Source of the DNA: Artemisia argyi | Taxonomy: Eukaryota; Streptophyta; Magnoliopsida; Asterales; Asteraceae | Assembly: GCA_030686995.1 (NCBI GenBank) | Contig: CM060694.1 | Coordinates: forward strand, 90,510,762-90,574,761 | Length of the DNA stretch: 64,000 nucleotides | Direction of reading: 5' to 3' | Shown: positions 1-11,587 of the stretch, piece after piece | Layout of the letters: each line of letters begins with the position of its first letter | How positions within the stretch are numbered: position 1 is the first letter of the stretch | The notes under the pieces: generated by a model | Databases searched by the model: none | The model's input: the letters and a program-made list of their open reading frames with translations, nothing else | What the model was told of the DNA's origin: nothing | Position numbers and translations under genes: made by a program

Positions 1-2935
1 GAGAAAAATCAATTTTGGTTCTTGTGTTATTCTTCTATGGCAAATATGGTCCTTGGGTGTGAATTTTGGAGAAATTACAAGTTTGGTCCCTGAAGTTTCA
101 CAAGCTGGCAAAACAGGTCCCTAGAAATTCAAAAAAAATGAAATAATCAACATTGGTCCGTGTACTATTCAAATATGGCAGGAATGATCCTTGTTATAGC
201 TTTGGAGAAATTACAAGTCAGGTCCCTAAAATTTCAGCTCATTACATTTTTGGTCCTTGTGATTTGTAACAAATTAAACCAAACTAGCCCTTTATATACA
301 TAAGCCCAAAACAAAATCCAAACACAAAATACCCAACACCCTCACTCACCCAACAGCCTGATCCAACAAACACCCCTGGCCCAACTCCATTATAAGCCCA
401 TCCAACCCCACGTTTAATATCACCAGGGGTTTGACCCTGTTTGACCCCACCAATACCACTATCCCTGTTCACCCTTCATTCCCACCACTGCAAACCCAAA
501 CCACCCTACACCTCGGTGGTTTCACCACCCCAACTTGCTACCACCTTTCACACCCTGTCCCCTCCACCTCCACAACAAACCAAGGGCATTTAATTCCTGA
601 AAAACCTCTCCAAGCAACCACAGGAACTTTTGGCGCCAAAAGCACTTTCAAAGGCTAGGATCAATTATAGAGATCCAATGGTCAAGATTTTTTATGGGAT
701 TTGCTCAGAAACCCTAGTGGGTCACTATAAATCAGAAAAGAAGGAGTAGAGAGGAGGGTAGTAGTTAATTAGTTTTAGTTTAGTGGTAGGTAATCGTTTT
801 TAGTGTAACTCAATTTCCAAGTGTATTTCTTAGTTACAAAAGCTTGTACTCAGTTTATTAAATATAATTTGATCTCTTTGCAATCTTGATTTCAAGTTCA
901 CTGTTTAAATTCTCATATTTGCATTTTTAGTTTCAAAGTTCAAAAGTAAGCTCTGTTGATTCATCATTGTTGTTAGTGGACTCTAATTAAAACTATATAA
1001 GCTCTTGACAAAGCTTATACAAGGTTTTAGACAATCTTAAACCAGTTTTAATCAAGAAAATCAAAAATACAAAAAGAAACAAGAAAATCAAAGAAAAATA
1101 TAAAAATCAGTCATAATGAAGAAAAAGATTGGATCAGACTTGATTGTGAATTGATTGGGTATTAGAAGCTTGTTGGGAAGCTAATAGGTGTACTCTAAAC
1201 CCTTGGTTCACTAATCTCACTTGATTTCCATTTTGTAAGCTTCTTATTCATTTTTTTTCAATTTACTGTTCTAGTCTATTATATGCTTAGATTTTCCTGT
1301 TTTCATGTTTATTTTTTGTTGTTTAGTGATAATATTGATTAATATTGGCTGCTTGTTCATTGGATTAGTCTTTTGCTAAAAATTGAATTAACATAGTATA
1401 ACTTGCAATTTTGACAAAGATGTGCTTTATGCTTGTGTAGTTGATGTTTTATGCTTGAATGATCTTGTGATATCATATTGCCACCCCTGGAATCAGTTTA
1501 ACAGTTTAAATCACCCACAACCTTTGAAAATCATAAACTGTCCTTCCTTAAAGGGGTGTTTGGATCATGACTGTATCATATGTCCTTGTTGTTGTTTGGT
1601 GGTTGTTTTGGTTTTAATATATTGCATTAGTCATAATAGGTTAGTAGGACCACCAAATTCAGGTCCCTTGTGACCAATAGTCAAAATTAGCTTGTCACCC
1701 CACTAATTCCTTAACTGTTGGTATTTTAAGTACCCAAATCCCTCTAATCATTTCATCAGTAGTAAAAATAACTTGTTTTAGTTTCTTATAAGCCTTTTAT
1801 TACATATTCAGTGGATTAGGACCTTTAGAAATCCACCAAAGTCAACTAGAGTAGATTTCATAAAAAGTCAAAGTTGCACATCTCAGGAAAAAGGCAAAAA
1901 TGGCAAGATTTGTTTAGAATTTTGTGGTTAGAATTAGGGCTTGTGGTTTTCAGGAATTGAAGCCCCCCAGCTGAACTTTGAAGTTCCATCTTCCTTATAT
2001 TTTTGTGATTTTTCCTGTGGGGCCCACATCCCCTCAAACACACCTGCACGGAGGGCTGCTCCCCTGTGCAGCTGCTGATTCCACCCATCTGTCTCACTTC
2101 TGTGGGTCCCACAGGACTCCACAGTGGGCCTCACAGCCTCCCTCTTGGCTCTTTAGACTCACAAGCTTGCCACCTTTCTATTTTTACAAAGCTTTTGAGC
2201 TCAACCCCTGTGGACCCCACCTAGAATCACCCTCCAAATCTGTCTCATTTCTGTGTTGAAACCAAGATACTAAATGCTTATTTGAGTGCTTATTGGCTTA
2301 TCAGTGGTACCCTTTAGTTGTTTTGACTTCTTATCAGTCCACTTTACTTATTAGAACCAAAATCCACCCTTGTGGACCCCACAAAGGCTGATTTCCACCA
2401 AAAGTCAAAGAAAGTCAACTGTTTTACCTTTTAGTGTCCAAATTGCTTATTTTTAAGCTAGAAAAAAGTTGTCTTCACAAAAGTTTCCTATTTTTAGTAT
2501 TAAAATAGATTTCTAAAAGAAAAACCAGAAAAATCCAATTTAAAATTAAGTGATAGTTTCTATTTAATATTAATTATCTTTTTAATTTTCCTTTTTAGCT
2601 TTTTATTAAGTAATTTGCATTTTTATATTTTTCTTAATTTCCTTTTAAGTTAAAGTATTTTTATTAATTTTCCAGAATTTTATCTTGTCACTTAGTACTT
2701 ATTAGATTTATTATTAGTTTTATTAATTATTATTTAATATTTAAGTATTAAATAGCATAATTAGATTTTATCAAGTAATACCTAGTTTTTATATTTTTCC
2801 TAGCTTTTATATGTCATAAAATAATTTTAGGAATTTTTCTAGATTTTTTACTGTTCATCTTCTAATTTTTATAATTTAATTAGTTTAATTAGTAATTAAT
2901 TAAAATTTAGTTTAATAAATAGTAAAGTAGTGAGA
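1..2935. repeat. Non-coding, repeat-like DNA left of the decayed Copia element
   Basis: No convincing protein is seen; the short ORFs here have low-complexity or random composition. Positions 1-270 form two diverged tandem copies of a unit of about 134 bp, each ending in a 'ggagaaattacaagt..ggtccct' phrase common in plant repeats. A TATA-like CTATAAAT near 726 is followed by a plausible leader, so this could be the LTR or 5' region of another retroelement on the plus strand. 2400-2935 is strongly T/A-rich. At about 2936 the sequence changes abruptly into the reverse transcriptase of the Copia element, so this block either inserted into that element or replaced its 3' part. Family not identified. 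Confidence 0.4.
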
Positions 2936-3330
2936 TGAGACTTTTTAGGATCAGCCTGATATCTTGCACACAGACAGACTGAGAATTGGATATGAGGCCT
3001 AGATGCAAGTAAGTACATCAGGGAGCCTAGCATTCCCCTGTATTGGGTTTGGTTCACTGATTTGCCAGTGAGGTCAGGGCCAAGGTTGTTTGGAGGAACC
3101 ATAGGAGTCTTCACTGAAGAGCAGTCAGTGAGCTCATACTTCTTCAGTAGGTTTCTCAGGTATTTTTCTTGGCAAATGGATATTCCTTTTTCTGTTTGTT
3201 TGATTTGTAGTCCAAGAAAGTATGTGAGTTCACCCATCATGCTCATTTCAAACTTTGTGGTCATCAGTTTCTCAAACTGTTTGCAAAGTTTGTAGCTTGT
3301 GGAGCCAAAGATGATGTCATCAACATACAC
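2936..3330 (-). pseudogene. Copia reverse transcriptase, C-terminal fragment
   Basis: Begins just before the catalytic YVDD box (MYVDDIIFGS) and continues through the typical 'YFLGLQIKQ' and 'GSLMYLLASRP' blocks of Copia RT. After 'ADPKKSHLT' the similarity ends at about 2936 and the last residues are unrelated AT-rich sequence. The RNase H domain that should follow is absent. It is in a different frame from the upstream RT part because of a small deletion near 3440. Confidence 0.85.
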
Positions 3331-3410
3331 TTGGACAAGAATGACATCACTCTTTGTTCTATAGATGAACAGTGTGTTGTCAATCTTTCCTCTGACAAAC
3401 TTGTTTTGGA

Positions 3411-5441
3411 TCAGGAAGGCTGAAAGAGTTTTATACCATGCCCTGGGAGCTTGTTAAGCTTGTAGACATGGTTGGGGTATTCACTACTTTCAAAGCTAGG
3501 AGGTTGTTGCACATAGACATCTTCTTTGATGTTACCATTTAGGAATGCACTTTTGACATCCATTTGGTAAACTTTAAAGTTCATGTAGGTTGCATAGGCA
3601 AGGAAGATCCTGATGGCTTCCATTCTAGCAATAGGTGGAAAGGTTTCCTCATAGTCTATACCTTCATGTTGATTATATCCTTTGGCAACCAGTCTTGCTT
3701 TGCTTTTGATGACTGTTCCATTCTCATCAGTCTTGTTTTTAAAGACCCATTTCATACCAATGATTAAAACACCATGGGGGCATTGAACAAGGGTCATGAC
3801 ATCATTTCTGTCAAATTGTTCCAATTCATCTCTCATTGCCTGAACCCAACTTTCATAAGACAGGGCTTCTTTGACATTTTTAGTCTCAATTTCAGAGAGA
3901 TAGTCAGCATAAAGACATATATTGGCTGAGGCTGCCTTGAGTTTTGCAGCCATGCTTCTTGTGAGCATGCCTTCAGTGGGTTCACCAATGATGTTCACAA
4001 GCTCAATAATTTTGGATCTTGTCCAGCTATCCTGAGGTTTGGGATAGGAATTTGAGCTTGAAGAAGCCTGATTAGGTTCAGACTTAGGAACATGAGGTGA
4101 CTCATCAATATGTGCTTCAGTGACATTTGTGGGAACAACTTGCTCTGAGGGTTCCTGAACAATTTGTTCAGTGGGTGTAGTCTCATTGGAGACCTGTTGA
4201 GTTTTAATGAACTCACTGATGGTTGGTTGGGGTAGGTTGTGAGGGATGATATAGTAGGAGACATCAGCATCAGCTTGGTATTGGGTTGAGGGGTTGTTCT
4301 CAGGATGATACTCATCAGTAGGATACCTTGATGAGTCATCAATACCAATTTCTTCAACTGAGGAATTTGAGAGCTTGATGGATTCAGTGCTCTCATCAAC
4401 AGTAATGTGATAAGTTTCCTCAGTTTGTTGTCTCCTTGTGTTGAACACCCTGAAGGCTTTGGAAACCAGAGAATATCCCAGGAAGTATCCATCATCAGCT
4501 TTGGCATCAAACTTGCCTAAGTGATCCTTGTGGTTATGAATAAACACAGGATACCCAAATACATGAAAGTAGCTGATGTCAGGGATCCTTCCTTTGAATA
4601 TCTCATAAGGAGTCTTATTGTGCCTTTTCACAATGATTGACCTATTTTGAGTGTAGCAAGCTGTTTTGACTGCCTCAGTCCAAAAATGTTTTGAGAGGAC
4701 TAAGCCATTTAACATTGTCCTTGCTGCCTCAATGAGTGTTCTATTTCTCCTTTCAGCTACTCCATTTTGTTCAGGAATATAAGGAGAAGTGAAATTTTGA
4801 GAAATTCCTTTCTCATCACAAAAACACTCAAGGTCTTGGTTTTTGAATTCAGTGCCATTGTCAGTTCTAATTTGTTTAACTTTGACATCATTTTGATTTT
4901 CAATGTTCCTGACAAATGACATGATGGTTTCAGCTGCCTGACTCTTTTTGGTCAGGAAGTAAACCCAAGTGTATCTTGAGTATTCATCTACTATGACCAG
5001 AGTATACTTCTCATGGTGAATGGACATTGGACTGACATGTCCAAAAAGATCCATATGGAGAAGATGTAGGCAGCTTTTGATAGAAAAGGTTTGTTTGGTT
5101 TTGAATGATGCCCTGTGGTGTTTTCCTTTATCACAAGCAGAACAAGGCTTGTCTTTGGTATACACCAGGGATGGAAGGCCCAGAACTTTGTTCTGTTTGG
5201 CCAGGTTGTTGATGCTCTTGAAATTGAGATGAGAGAGTCTCTTATGCCATAGCCAGTTGATTTTCTCACTTGCCTTTGAGAATAGACAAGTCCCATTTTG
5301 AGTCAGGGATGACATGTCTAGTACATAGACATCATCCCTCCTGGGGGCAATCAACACTACTTCCTTGTTGGCATTAAATATGGTCTCTCTCTTGTCATCA
5401 AACTGAACTATGTATTTTGCATCACATAGTTGGGGAAACAC
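3411..5441 (-). pseudogene. Copia integrase and N-terminal reverse transcriptase
   Basis: About 676 codons. A GAG-pre-integrase block with the HHCC zinc site (WLWHKRLSHLN ... CSACDKGKHH) lies at roughly residues 60-110. The DDE catalytic core follows, with D in HMDLFGH, D in IRTDNGTEF and E in PEQNGVAERRN. A variable serine- and threonine-rich linker leads to the start of RT (SWVQAMRDELEQF; WVFKNK; AKGYNQHEGIDYEETF; QMDVKSAFLNG). Near 3440 the conserved 'LYGLKQ' block is missing: the sequence jumps from YKLNK to the equivalent of PRAWY out of frame, as expected from a deletion of about 20 bp between short direct repeats. The true upstream frame is the protease ORF, joined across a frameshift near 5440. 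Confidence 0.9.
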
Positions 5442-5682
5442 TTATCAGGTTGTACTTGAGACCATTAACATAAGCTATTCTTGTAAAAACTATACCATTG
5501 CAGTTTACTGAACCATAACCTTCAGTGGGAGCTGATGAGTTGTCACCAAATACTACTTTGGGTCCTGGTTCTTCCACATATTTGTGCAGATAACTTTTCA
5601 CACCAGTCATACTCCTAGAGCATCCACTATCGAGGTGCCAGGTAGGATCCCTGATGTGTTTCTGCACAAACAGTAAACTGGG
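5422..5682 (-). pseudogene. Copia aspartic protease fragment
   Basis: Contains the protease signature WHLDSGCSRSMTG followed by the usual FGDNS, GYGSV and GLKYNLISVS blocks. The frame runs on from the zinc-knuckle ORF across one nonsense codon (TAA at 5683-5685). It then breaks by what looks like one extra base within the C run near 5440, after which the frame shifts into the integrase ORF. The order protease then integrase fits a Copia pol. Confidence 0.85.
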
Positions 5683-7068
5683 TTAGTTTTTCTTGTTGAC
5701 CCACCTTCTAGTGGGCTTAGTCCTCAGGGACTTTTTGAATATAGCTAATGAATCATGGTCAAAAGTTGTGTGTACTGAGCTTCCACATGTTTTACATTTT
5801 GTGGAGGTTGATGCCTCGGTTGACTGAGAAGTGTTGGTGGGGGTTTTCCTTCTGGACTGAATGATCTTGTCATGTCCCTTGGTTTCATGGGAGGGATCTC
5901 CACAGATGTCACAGCAATTTTTCATCATACAATCATCAGGAAGATGATCATTGAAACCACAATGAGGACATGGCAAGAAAGGCTTAGCCTTCAGTCTCTG
6001 TTTGGAAGGTGTGGCATACTGATAGCCTTGGGTATTGTATAGACCTTGTTCCTTTAAAGACGCGGTATGAGAGATGTGATCACAAGTTTTGTGGTCCTCT
6101 TGTTTGCATATCATGCAGAACAGGACTTTGTAGCATTTATCAGTGTTGTGATTAGGATAATTGCACAACTCACATCTCCCTGAAGGTCTGGGTGTGGTTT
6201 TTGGTTTGGAAGAACTTGAGGATACTGATGGGTTTTTCAATTTTGAGTCAGCAGGTTTTTCAGTGGACTCAATTTTCTCACTCAGCATCCTGACAAGTTC
6301 AGCAAGCTGATCAACTTTTGAATCAGTGCTTTCAGTTTTCACTTCAGTAGGCACTGAAGGTTTGTGGTGTTCAGTGGGTGCAGGAGTAGGTCTCTTCAGA
6401 ATAGTCTTTCCTAACCCTGATTTCTCCTTGGGAGAATGGGTTTGATAGACTGATGGTGCAAGGTCAGAATTGGGTTCCGCTCCCTGAAGATGTTTCAGTG
6501 GAGGGAGTGGTGATTGAGAATCAGACTTAGACTCAGTGATGGACTCAGTAGGACTAAGTTCATCAGTGACTCCTAGCAACTCCATGATAGCCTGACTATC
6601 AGGCTCTAGAATTCTTCCAGTGTTAAAGTTTGGCAGCTTACTGTCAGGATTGATTCTTTCAATCCAGTCACTGGGTTTAGGAGCAAGTTCTTTGCTAGAG
6701 AGTATGTTGGCAGACAGAAAAGTTGTTGAATGGCTACTCTCCCCAGACTCTTCAGTGAGTTGATCTTCACCCATAGCAACCTTTTTGGTGATGGGTGTGA
6801 GACTCAGGGTTTCATAAAGTTTGGGGTTTTTCTGAGTCCATTTCCAAATAATAGCCTTTTCTTTCTTAAGTTCTTCCTGAAGAGCTTGATTTTGTTTTAC
6901 AAGTTCAGAATTTTGAATTTGAAGTGTAACACTTTCAAGCTTAGCTTGTTTTAAAGCAAGTAGTTCATCTCTACATTGATTTAATTCAAAACTCAATTTG
7001 TTAAATTTTGAAAACAAATTAAGTCTTTGCTCTTCAACATACTTAAGATCAACATTAATATAATCTAA
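5683..7068 (-). pseudogene. Copia gag-pol linker with coiled coil and five zinc-knuckle motifs
   Basis: In the same frame as the upstream gag, separated only by a TAG at 7069-7071. The N-terminal part is charged and leucine/glutamine-rich (coiled-coil-like, about 7040-6800), then a serine/proline-rich stretch. The C-terminal third holds five regularly placed motifs: CELCNYPNHNTDKC, CMICKQEDHKTCDH, CPHCGFNDHLPDDC, CDICGDPSHETKGH and CKTCGSSVHTTFDH. Two are CCHC and three are CCHH. Ends in PTRRWVNKKN just before the protease. The same arrangement is familiar from Asteraceae Copia proteins; the extra knuckles presumably bind RNA. Confidence 0.8.
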
Positions 7069-8460
7069 CTAAGATTTGCAATCAGCATCATCATCCATAG
7101 AAAGTAAAATGTTTACCTTTCTCATTGTGATGTTAACCCATTCTCCATCTCTTGCATGACTCTTTCCCACAGCAAGCTTGTTGTCATCTGATAGGGCCAT
7201 CAGGGCACTGATATGAACTTCTTCATTATCATCAGAGAACACTTCAACTTTATCCCAGTCAAAGGTTTCAGCAACCAGCCCTTTGTTCTTAGCCTGAGAA
7301 GGCTTTGGAGCCTGAGGTAGCTGAGTGACTGTTGAGGATGATTCAAGAAGGGCTAGTTTGGTTTTAGCCTTCCTGTATTTGGCTTCAAAGTTAATTTGAG
7401 GGGTTTTTTCAAATCTTTGACTAGATTGAAGCAACTTGGGTTGAAATTTGCTGGGTCCTGAAAAAGAGTTATTTCCTGAAAACTTGAAAGATGGTTTTGA
7501 GGTTGTTTTTGAAAAACAATCTTTTGAAAAATGGCCCTTTTTGCCACATTTAAAACACTCAGTATTTTCATTTGCTTTAGAAAGAAATTTGTTTTTCTTA
7601 AAAAACCTTTTTGAGTTTGCAAGGAGTGCCCTTTCATGAAATTCAATTTGAAGATCATTTAGGTACTCCTCACTGGTTCTTTGGTCAACCTCATCATCAG
7701 ACTCATCTTGGAAGTCCTGCACAACACCATTGGAATAGAAAGCAGTTGATATGGGTGAAATTGTCAAGGTCTTTTTGGTCTCCTGAGCTTTACCAGGGTA
7801 TCTCCTGGTGATAAGATTGTCTTCATAGACAAACTTCCCATAAATAGCAGGGAGCTCAAGGTTCTGAATATGGTTAGCATTTCTCAATCCCTGAGAGAAG
7901 TTTAACCACTTCTCAAGGAGACTGTTGACAAAGCCAACATTGATTTCATGCTTTGACAGAATAACACCATCATTGGTCAGCTCATTCAAGAGGGTCTTAT
8001 ACCGAGTATAAGTCTCAGAGAGACTTTCAGAATCTTTGGCCCTGAAGGTATTGTATTCATGCTTCAGGTTCATGATTCTATTCTCTTTGGTATCAGAAGG
8101 CCCTTCATAGCTATGAACCAAGTCAGTCCAGGTCTGCTTGGCAGTGGGACAGTTAATCACTAATTCCATTATATCGTCAGGAAGACATGATATAATGATG
8201 TTTTTCAGGCGCTGGTCCTGATTGACCACCCTCCTTTCATCTGGGGTCCATTGAGCTTCAGGTTTGACTAAACCTTGGACAGTTGTTGGGACAAATGGAC
8301 CATCATTAATCAACTTGATGTAATATGGTTTCATCCCAGTTAAGTAGCAAAGCATTCGTTTTTTTCACTTGTTAAATTTTCCAACTTCAAGTCGAGGGGC
8401 AGTTGCTGAATAACTTCCACCCTTTTTGTAGACAAGTTGGGGAACATCTGAGTCAGCCAT
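7069..8460 (-). pseudogene. Copia gag (UBN2 type) with one CCHC zinc knuckle
   Basis: The likely start is the ATG at 8458-8460 (MADSDVPQLVYKK). A TGA at 8365-8367 interrupts the frame where related proteins have Trp (the FNKWK position). The body has the UBN2 gag signature ('IISCLPDDIMELV', 'AKQTWTDLVHSYEG', 'LSETYTRYKTLLNEL') and a classical zinc knuckle CFKCGKKGHFSKDC near 7515-7560. A TAG at 7069-7071 separates it from the in-frame downstream part. Gag would form the virus-like particle that packages element RNA; this copy cannot. Confidence 0.88.
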
Positions 8461-8540
8461 GGTGGGATCAAGGTTTTAAAAACTTTTTTGAGCACTCTTT
8501 TAGTTTTAAAAACAGATTTTGAAAAGTTTTACAAACTAGA

Positions 8541-8555
8541 GGCTCTGATACCACT
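8541..8555 (-). other. Primer binding site (initiator Met tRNA type)
   Basis: On the minus strand the sequence next to the LTR reads TGGTATCAGAGCC, the standard complement of the plant initiator methionine tRNA 3' end used by Copia elements. It lies two bases inside the 5' LTR boundary. Confidence 0.9.
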
Positions 8556-9443
8556 TGTTGGTCCCTTTTACTTGGTTATCAATAACTAGAAAGCTAATGT
8601 AACCAAGTTATATGACTTTTAATACAAATGTATATAATGATTAACAATAAAGCAACGTAAAGATAAGAGACAATATTTTTCAACGTTTAATTCTTTATTA
8701 GAAGTTAATCAAAAAGAATCGTACCCAAGTGTTTGCGGAATAACACTTGGGATTGAAATGACAAGTGTGGTATTGACTCCTCTCTAAACTCAAAACAATG
8801 TTTGAGTGACAACTGAGGTCCCACTGAGCTATCTCAGGGGCTATGTTGTTCTTTGGAGGAGTAAAAGTGGTTTGTGAATACTTTGCACTAATTGTACAAA
8901 CTTGTCAACTTTTACTCCTCACTTATGTTGCCTATTTATACACAAATATGAACAACTCTATTATACAATGGACCTAAGCATTCCTTAATAAAATCTTGAT
9001 AGCTTTTATTCTCTAGCAAGGGAAACTTCTTTGGGTTAAGTCCAAAAGGTGTTTTCTGATGACAGACTGGATTTAACCATTTGAGGAAAGTTTGACCTTA
9101 AAGTGATAAAGCACTTTAGTGAAACAGTTCAAACTTTCCCGCCCAGTCGCGCCAAATCTTCAGTCTTCAAGTCATCAGTCTTTAGTACCATGATAGTTGT
9201 TAAGGAGTCTTGGGGTTCAGTGAGTTATTGTCATCCTCACTGAACCCATCACCTTCTTCTTGGCTTAGATCACACTCACTGAGTTCCGCCTCACTGAATG
9301 GAGAACCTTTCTTCTTAGGCTCGGTCTAAGCATCCTGAAGATGACTCACTGAGTTACTGTTCACTCAGTGACTTGTTTACACTTAGGTGATTTTACGTTC
9401 AAATCCTTGTTAGAAGAAGATTGGGGAATTCAGTGACCCAACA
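8556..9443 (-). repeat. 5' LTR of the decayed Copia element
   Basis: 888 bp bounded by TGTTGG at 8556 and CCAACA at 9443, a six-base terminal inverted repeat with TG..CA ends, adjacent to a PBS. On the plus strand the last 300 bases contain many short 'tcactgag/ctcagtga' repeats (9210-9440). The flank after 9443 is minisatellite DNA, so the element inserted into that array. The partner LTR is not in the window. Confidence 0.85.
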
Positions 9444-10255
9444 AAAATAGGACGAAAACGAAAGAAAATGGATGAAAATGGACGAAAACGAATGAAAACG
9501 AACGGAAACGCAAGAAAACGGATGAAAACGCAAGAAAATAGATGAATATGTATGAAACGGACAAAAGCGTATGAAAGCGTAAAAACACGTCTAAAAACGT
9601 ATGAAAAATATCACTTGTGATATTCAGAAAAGAATATCACATGTGATATTCAAAAAATCACTTGTGATACTCAAAATATCACGGAATATCACTTGTGATT
9701 TTCAGAATATCACAGAATATCTCTTATGATATTCAGAAACGTATGAAGATGTCAAAAAATGGCCAAAACGTTTTAAAACGGGCGAAAATGAATAAAAACG
9801 TATGAAAGCGTAAAAACACATATGAAAAAGGATGAAAATGTATGAAAAATAGACGAAAACGAAAGAAAACAGATGAAAACATATGAAAACGAACGAAAAC
9901 GTAAGAAAACGGACGAAAACGTATGAAAACAGACGAAAATAGACGAAAGCATAAGAAAACAGATGAAAACGCAATAAACGGACGAATATGTATGAAAACG
10001 GACAAAAACGTATGAAAGCGTAAAAGCACGTCTGAGAACGGTCGAAAACGTATGAAAAATGGACGAAAACGTATGAAAAATGGATGAAAACATATTAAAC
10101 GGACGAAAACGTATGAAAACATAAGAAAACAGACAAAAACGGGCGAAAACGTAATAAAACAGACGAAAACGTATGAAAACAGACAAAAACGGATGAAAAC
10201 AGACGAAAACGTATGAAAACAGTAAAAAACGTATGAAAGCCGAAAAATGTGAACT
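9444..10255. repeat. Degenerate minisatellite of 'gaaaacgtatgaaaacgga' type
   Basis: About 800 bp made of loosely repeated 10-20-bp units (gaaaacg / gtatgaaaac / ggacgaaaac). Translating it gives Phe/Arg/Ser-rich ORFs in several frames, which are artefacts of the repeat. Between 9600 and 9740 the array is interrupted by several ATCAC(T/A)TGTGAT palindromes. The same unit builds the inverted minisatellite at 45364-46390. Confidence 0.85.
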
Positions 10256-10404
10256 AAAAAAAGTGAATTAAAAAAATGAACTAAAAGAAAAGTAAAATAA
10301 AAAAAACAAAAAAACTACGTGAATGTACAACAAAAAAGAATGAGAAAAAAAAAGAAAAAAGAAAGAAAGCAGCTACGTGAATTGAAATGACAAAAAATAA
10401 AAAA

Positions 10405-10440
<36 letters not shown>

Positions 10441-10442
10441 GA

Positions 10443-10480
<38 letters not shown>

Positions 10481-11130
10481 ACTTATATTTCCTCATTTAA
10501 TCTTAGGTTAATCCCCACTATTAGATCAAACTAAATGGATAATGGAGATTTGTCCCTTGATATGCACCAAAATTAGAGTATGCAAAATAAAGTGCCTCTC
10601 CACTTGAAGTGAATATACAAGTATACATATTATCATAAATACATACTGTAATACTTTCATAATTTCCTTTTAAATATCTCTTCTCTTCAAATTATAAGTT
10701 TATTTTGACTTTTAAATCGAACTTTGATTTTAAATATTTTTGTTTATATTATATAATAGTTGATGCAAAATATATAAATGAATTATGTTTTACATATATT
10801 TTCATTGCTATAATTTTTATCAAGTATTATATAATACGAAGAAAAATATTGAAAGTCAAAATTAGATTCAAAACGTTAAACTATACTTATATTTATATTT
10901 AAGGTTCTGTTTGTACAAAGATTCTCACACACTCAACTGTACGGCCAACCCCCATTTGTTGCATATTGAGGGAGGTGATATATATACCACTAAAATTCTT
11001 GTGCACATCATTAATTCTGCATTTGGATATTGTACTGTATGCATTATCAATGTAATTTAATGGTGTGCACATCATTTTTAGTGGTGTACATGGGATATTA
11101 GATGGATATTATAATATATTCTAAAAATAA
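10256..11130. repeat. Simple repeats and AT-rich spacer
   Basis: 10256-10380 is A-rich. An (AAT)n microsatellite occupies about 10405-10440, followed by a poly(A) run at 10443-10477. 10480-11110 is AT-rich with no coding signal. A 'gtggtgtacat / gtgcacatcattaa' set of short inverted repeats lies at 10970-11100. The sequence around 10490-10570 loosely resembles 44345-44450, so both may belong to the same dispersed element. Confidence 0.6.
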
Positions 11131-11480
11131 ACTTGGTTACTGTAGCAACAGTTCACACACAAGTTTCGTGTTTGCCCCATTTTAGTCTCTGAGGTTAGTG
11201 ATCAATTGCAAAGTTAGTCCTTAACGACCGTTACCTAACAGACGTGGATTAAATTTGCAATGGACCAGTAACTTCAGGGGCTGTTTCTGTGCAAATAATA
11301 AACAGAAACAGCCCTTAACGTTAAGTTTTTTTTCACCGTTAGTCCCTAAGGACTAACTTTGCAACAGAACGTCACGTTAAGAGACCAAAACTGAAAAATG
11401 CGTTGCTACAGTGCCAAACAGTGGCTGCTACAGTGCAAAATAGTGGGGAATAGTGCGTGTACCATTAGTCCCCCGTTAGC
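11130..11480. repeat. Fold-back (inverted repeat) element
   Basis: The centre is a hairpin: GGGGCTGTTTCTGT at 11278-11291 pairs with ACAGAAACAGCCC at 11302-11314 around a short spacer. Further out, 'aaagttagtccttaacg' pairs with 'ggactaactttgc', and 'tactgtagcaacag' near 11139 pairs with 'cgttgctacagtg' near 11401. This nested inversion suggests a small non-autonomous DNA element. No transposase. Exact ends and TSD not defined. Confidence 0.55.
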
Positions 11481-11587
11481 GCTCTTTTGCAAATTTAGTC
11501 CTTAAAAAAAAATAATAAAATTTTGATCGTTTTATTTCGAGTTTTAATTAAACACAACATTCCCGCAGCAACGCGCGATTACCCTCG

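Larger units (their letters stand above)
2936..9443 (-). mobile_element. Decayed Ty1/Copia LTR retrotransposon, 3' part missing
   Basis: Reading the minus strand, the order is 5' LTR (9443-8556), primer binding site, gag, zinc-knuckle region, protease, integrase and reverse transcriptase. Integrase before RT is the Copia order. Coding sequence stops being recognisable near 2936, in the region between RT and RNase H, and no 3' LTR follows in the window. The reading frame carries several nonsense codons (8365-8367, 7069-7071, 5683-5685), a frameshift near 5440 and a deletion in RT near 3440, so it cannot make a working polyprotein. The proteins match what I know of Asteraceae Copia elements. 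Confidence 0.9.

Noticed and set aside
1978..2259. 93-codon plus-strand ORF with a matching minus-strand ORF at 1858-2134
   Set aside because: Both strands are open over a C/T-rich stretch; no motif and no splice structure.
9702..10186. Three overlapping minus-strand ORFs rich in Phe, Ser, Val and Arg (90-137 codons)
   Set aside because: They are translations of the gaaaacgtatg minisatellite in different frames; the amino-acid pattern follows the DNA unit.
10281..10496. Poly-Phe/Leu ORF over the A-rich tract
   Set aside because: Translation of poly(A), (AAT)n and A-rich DNA on the opposite strand.
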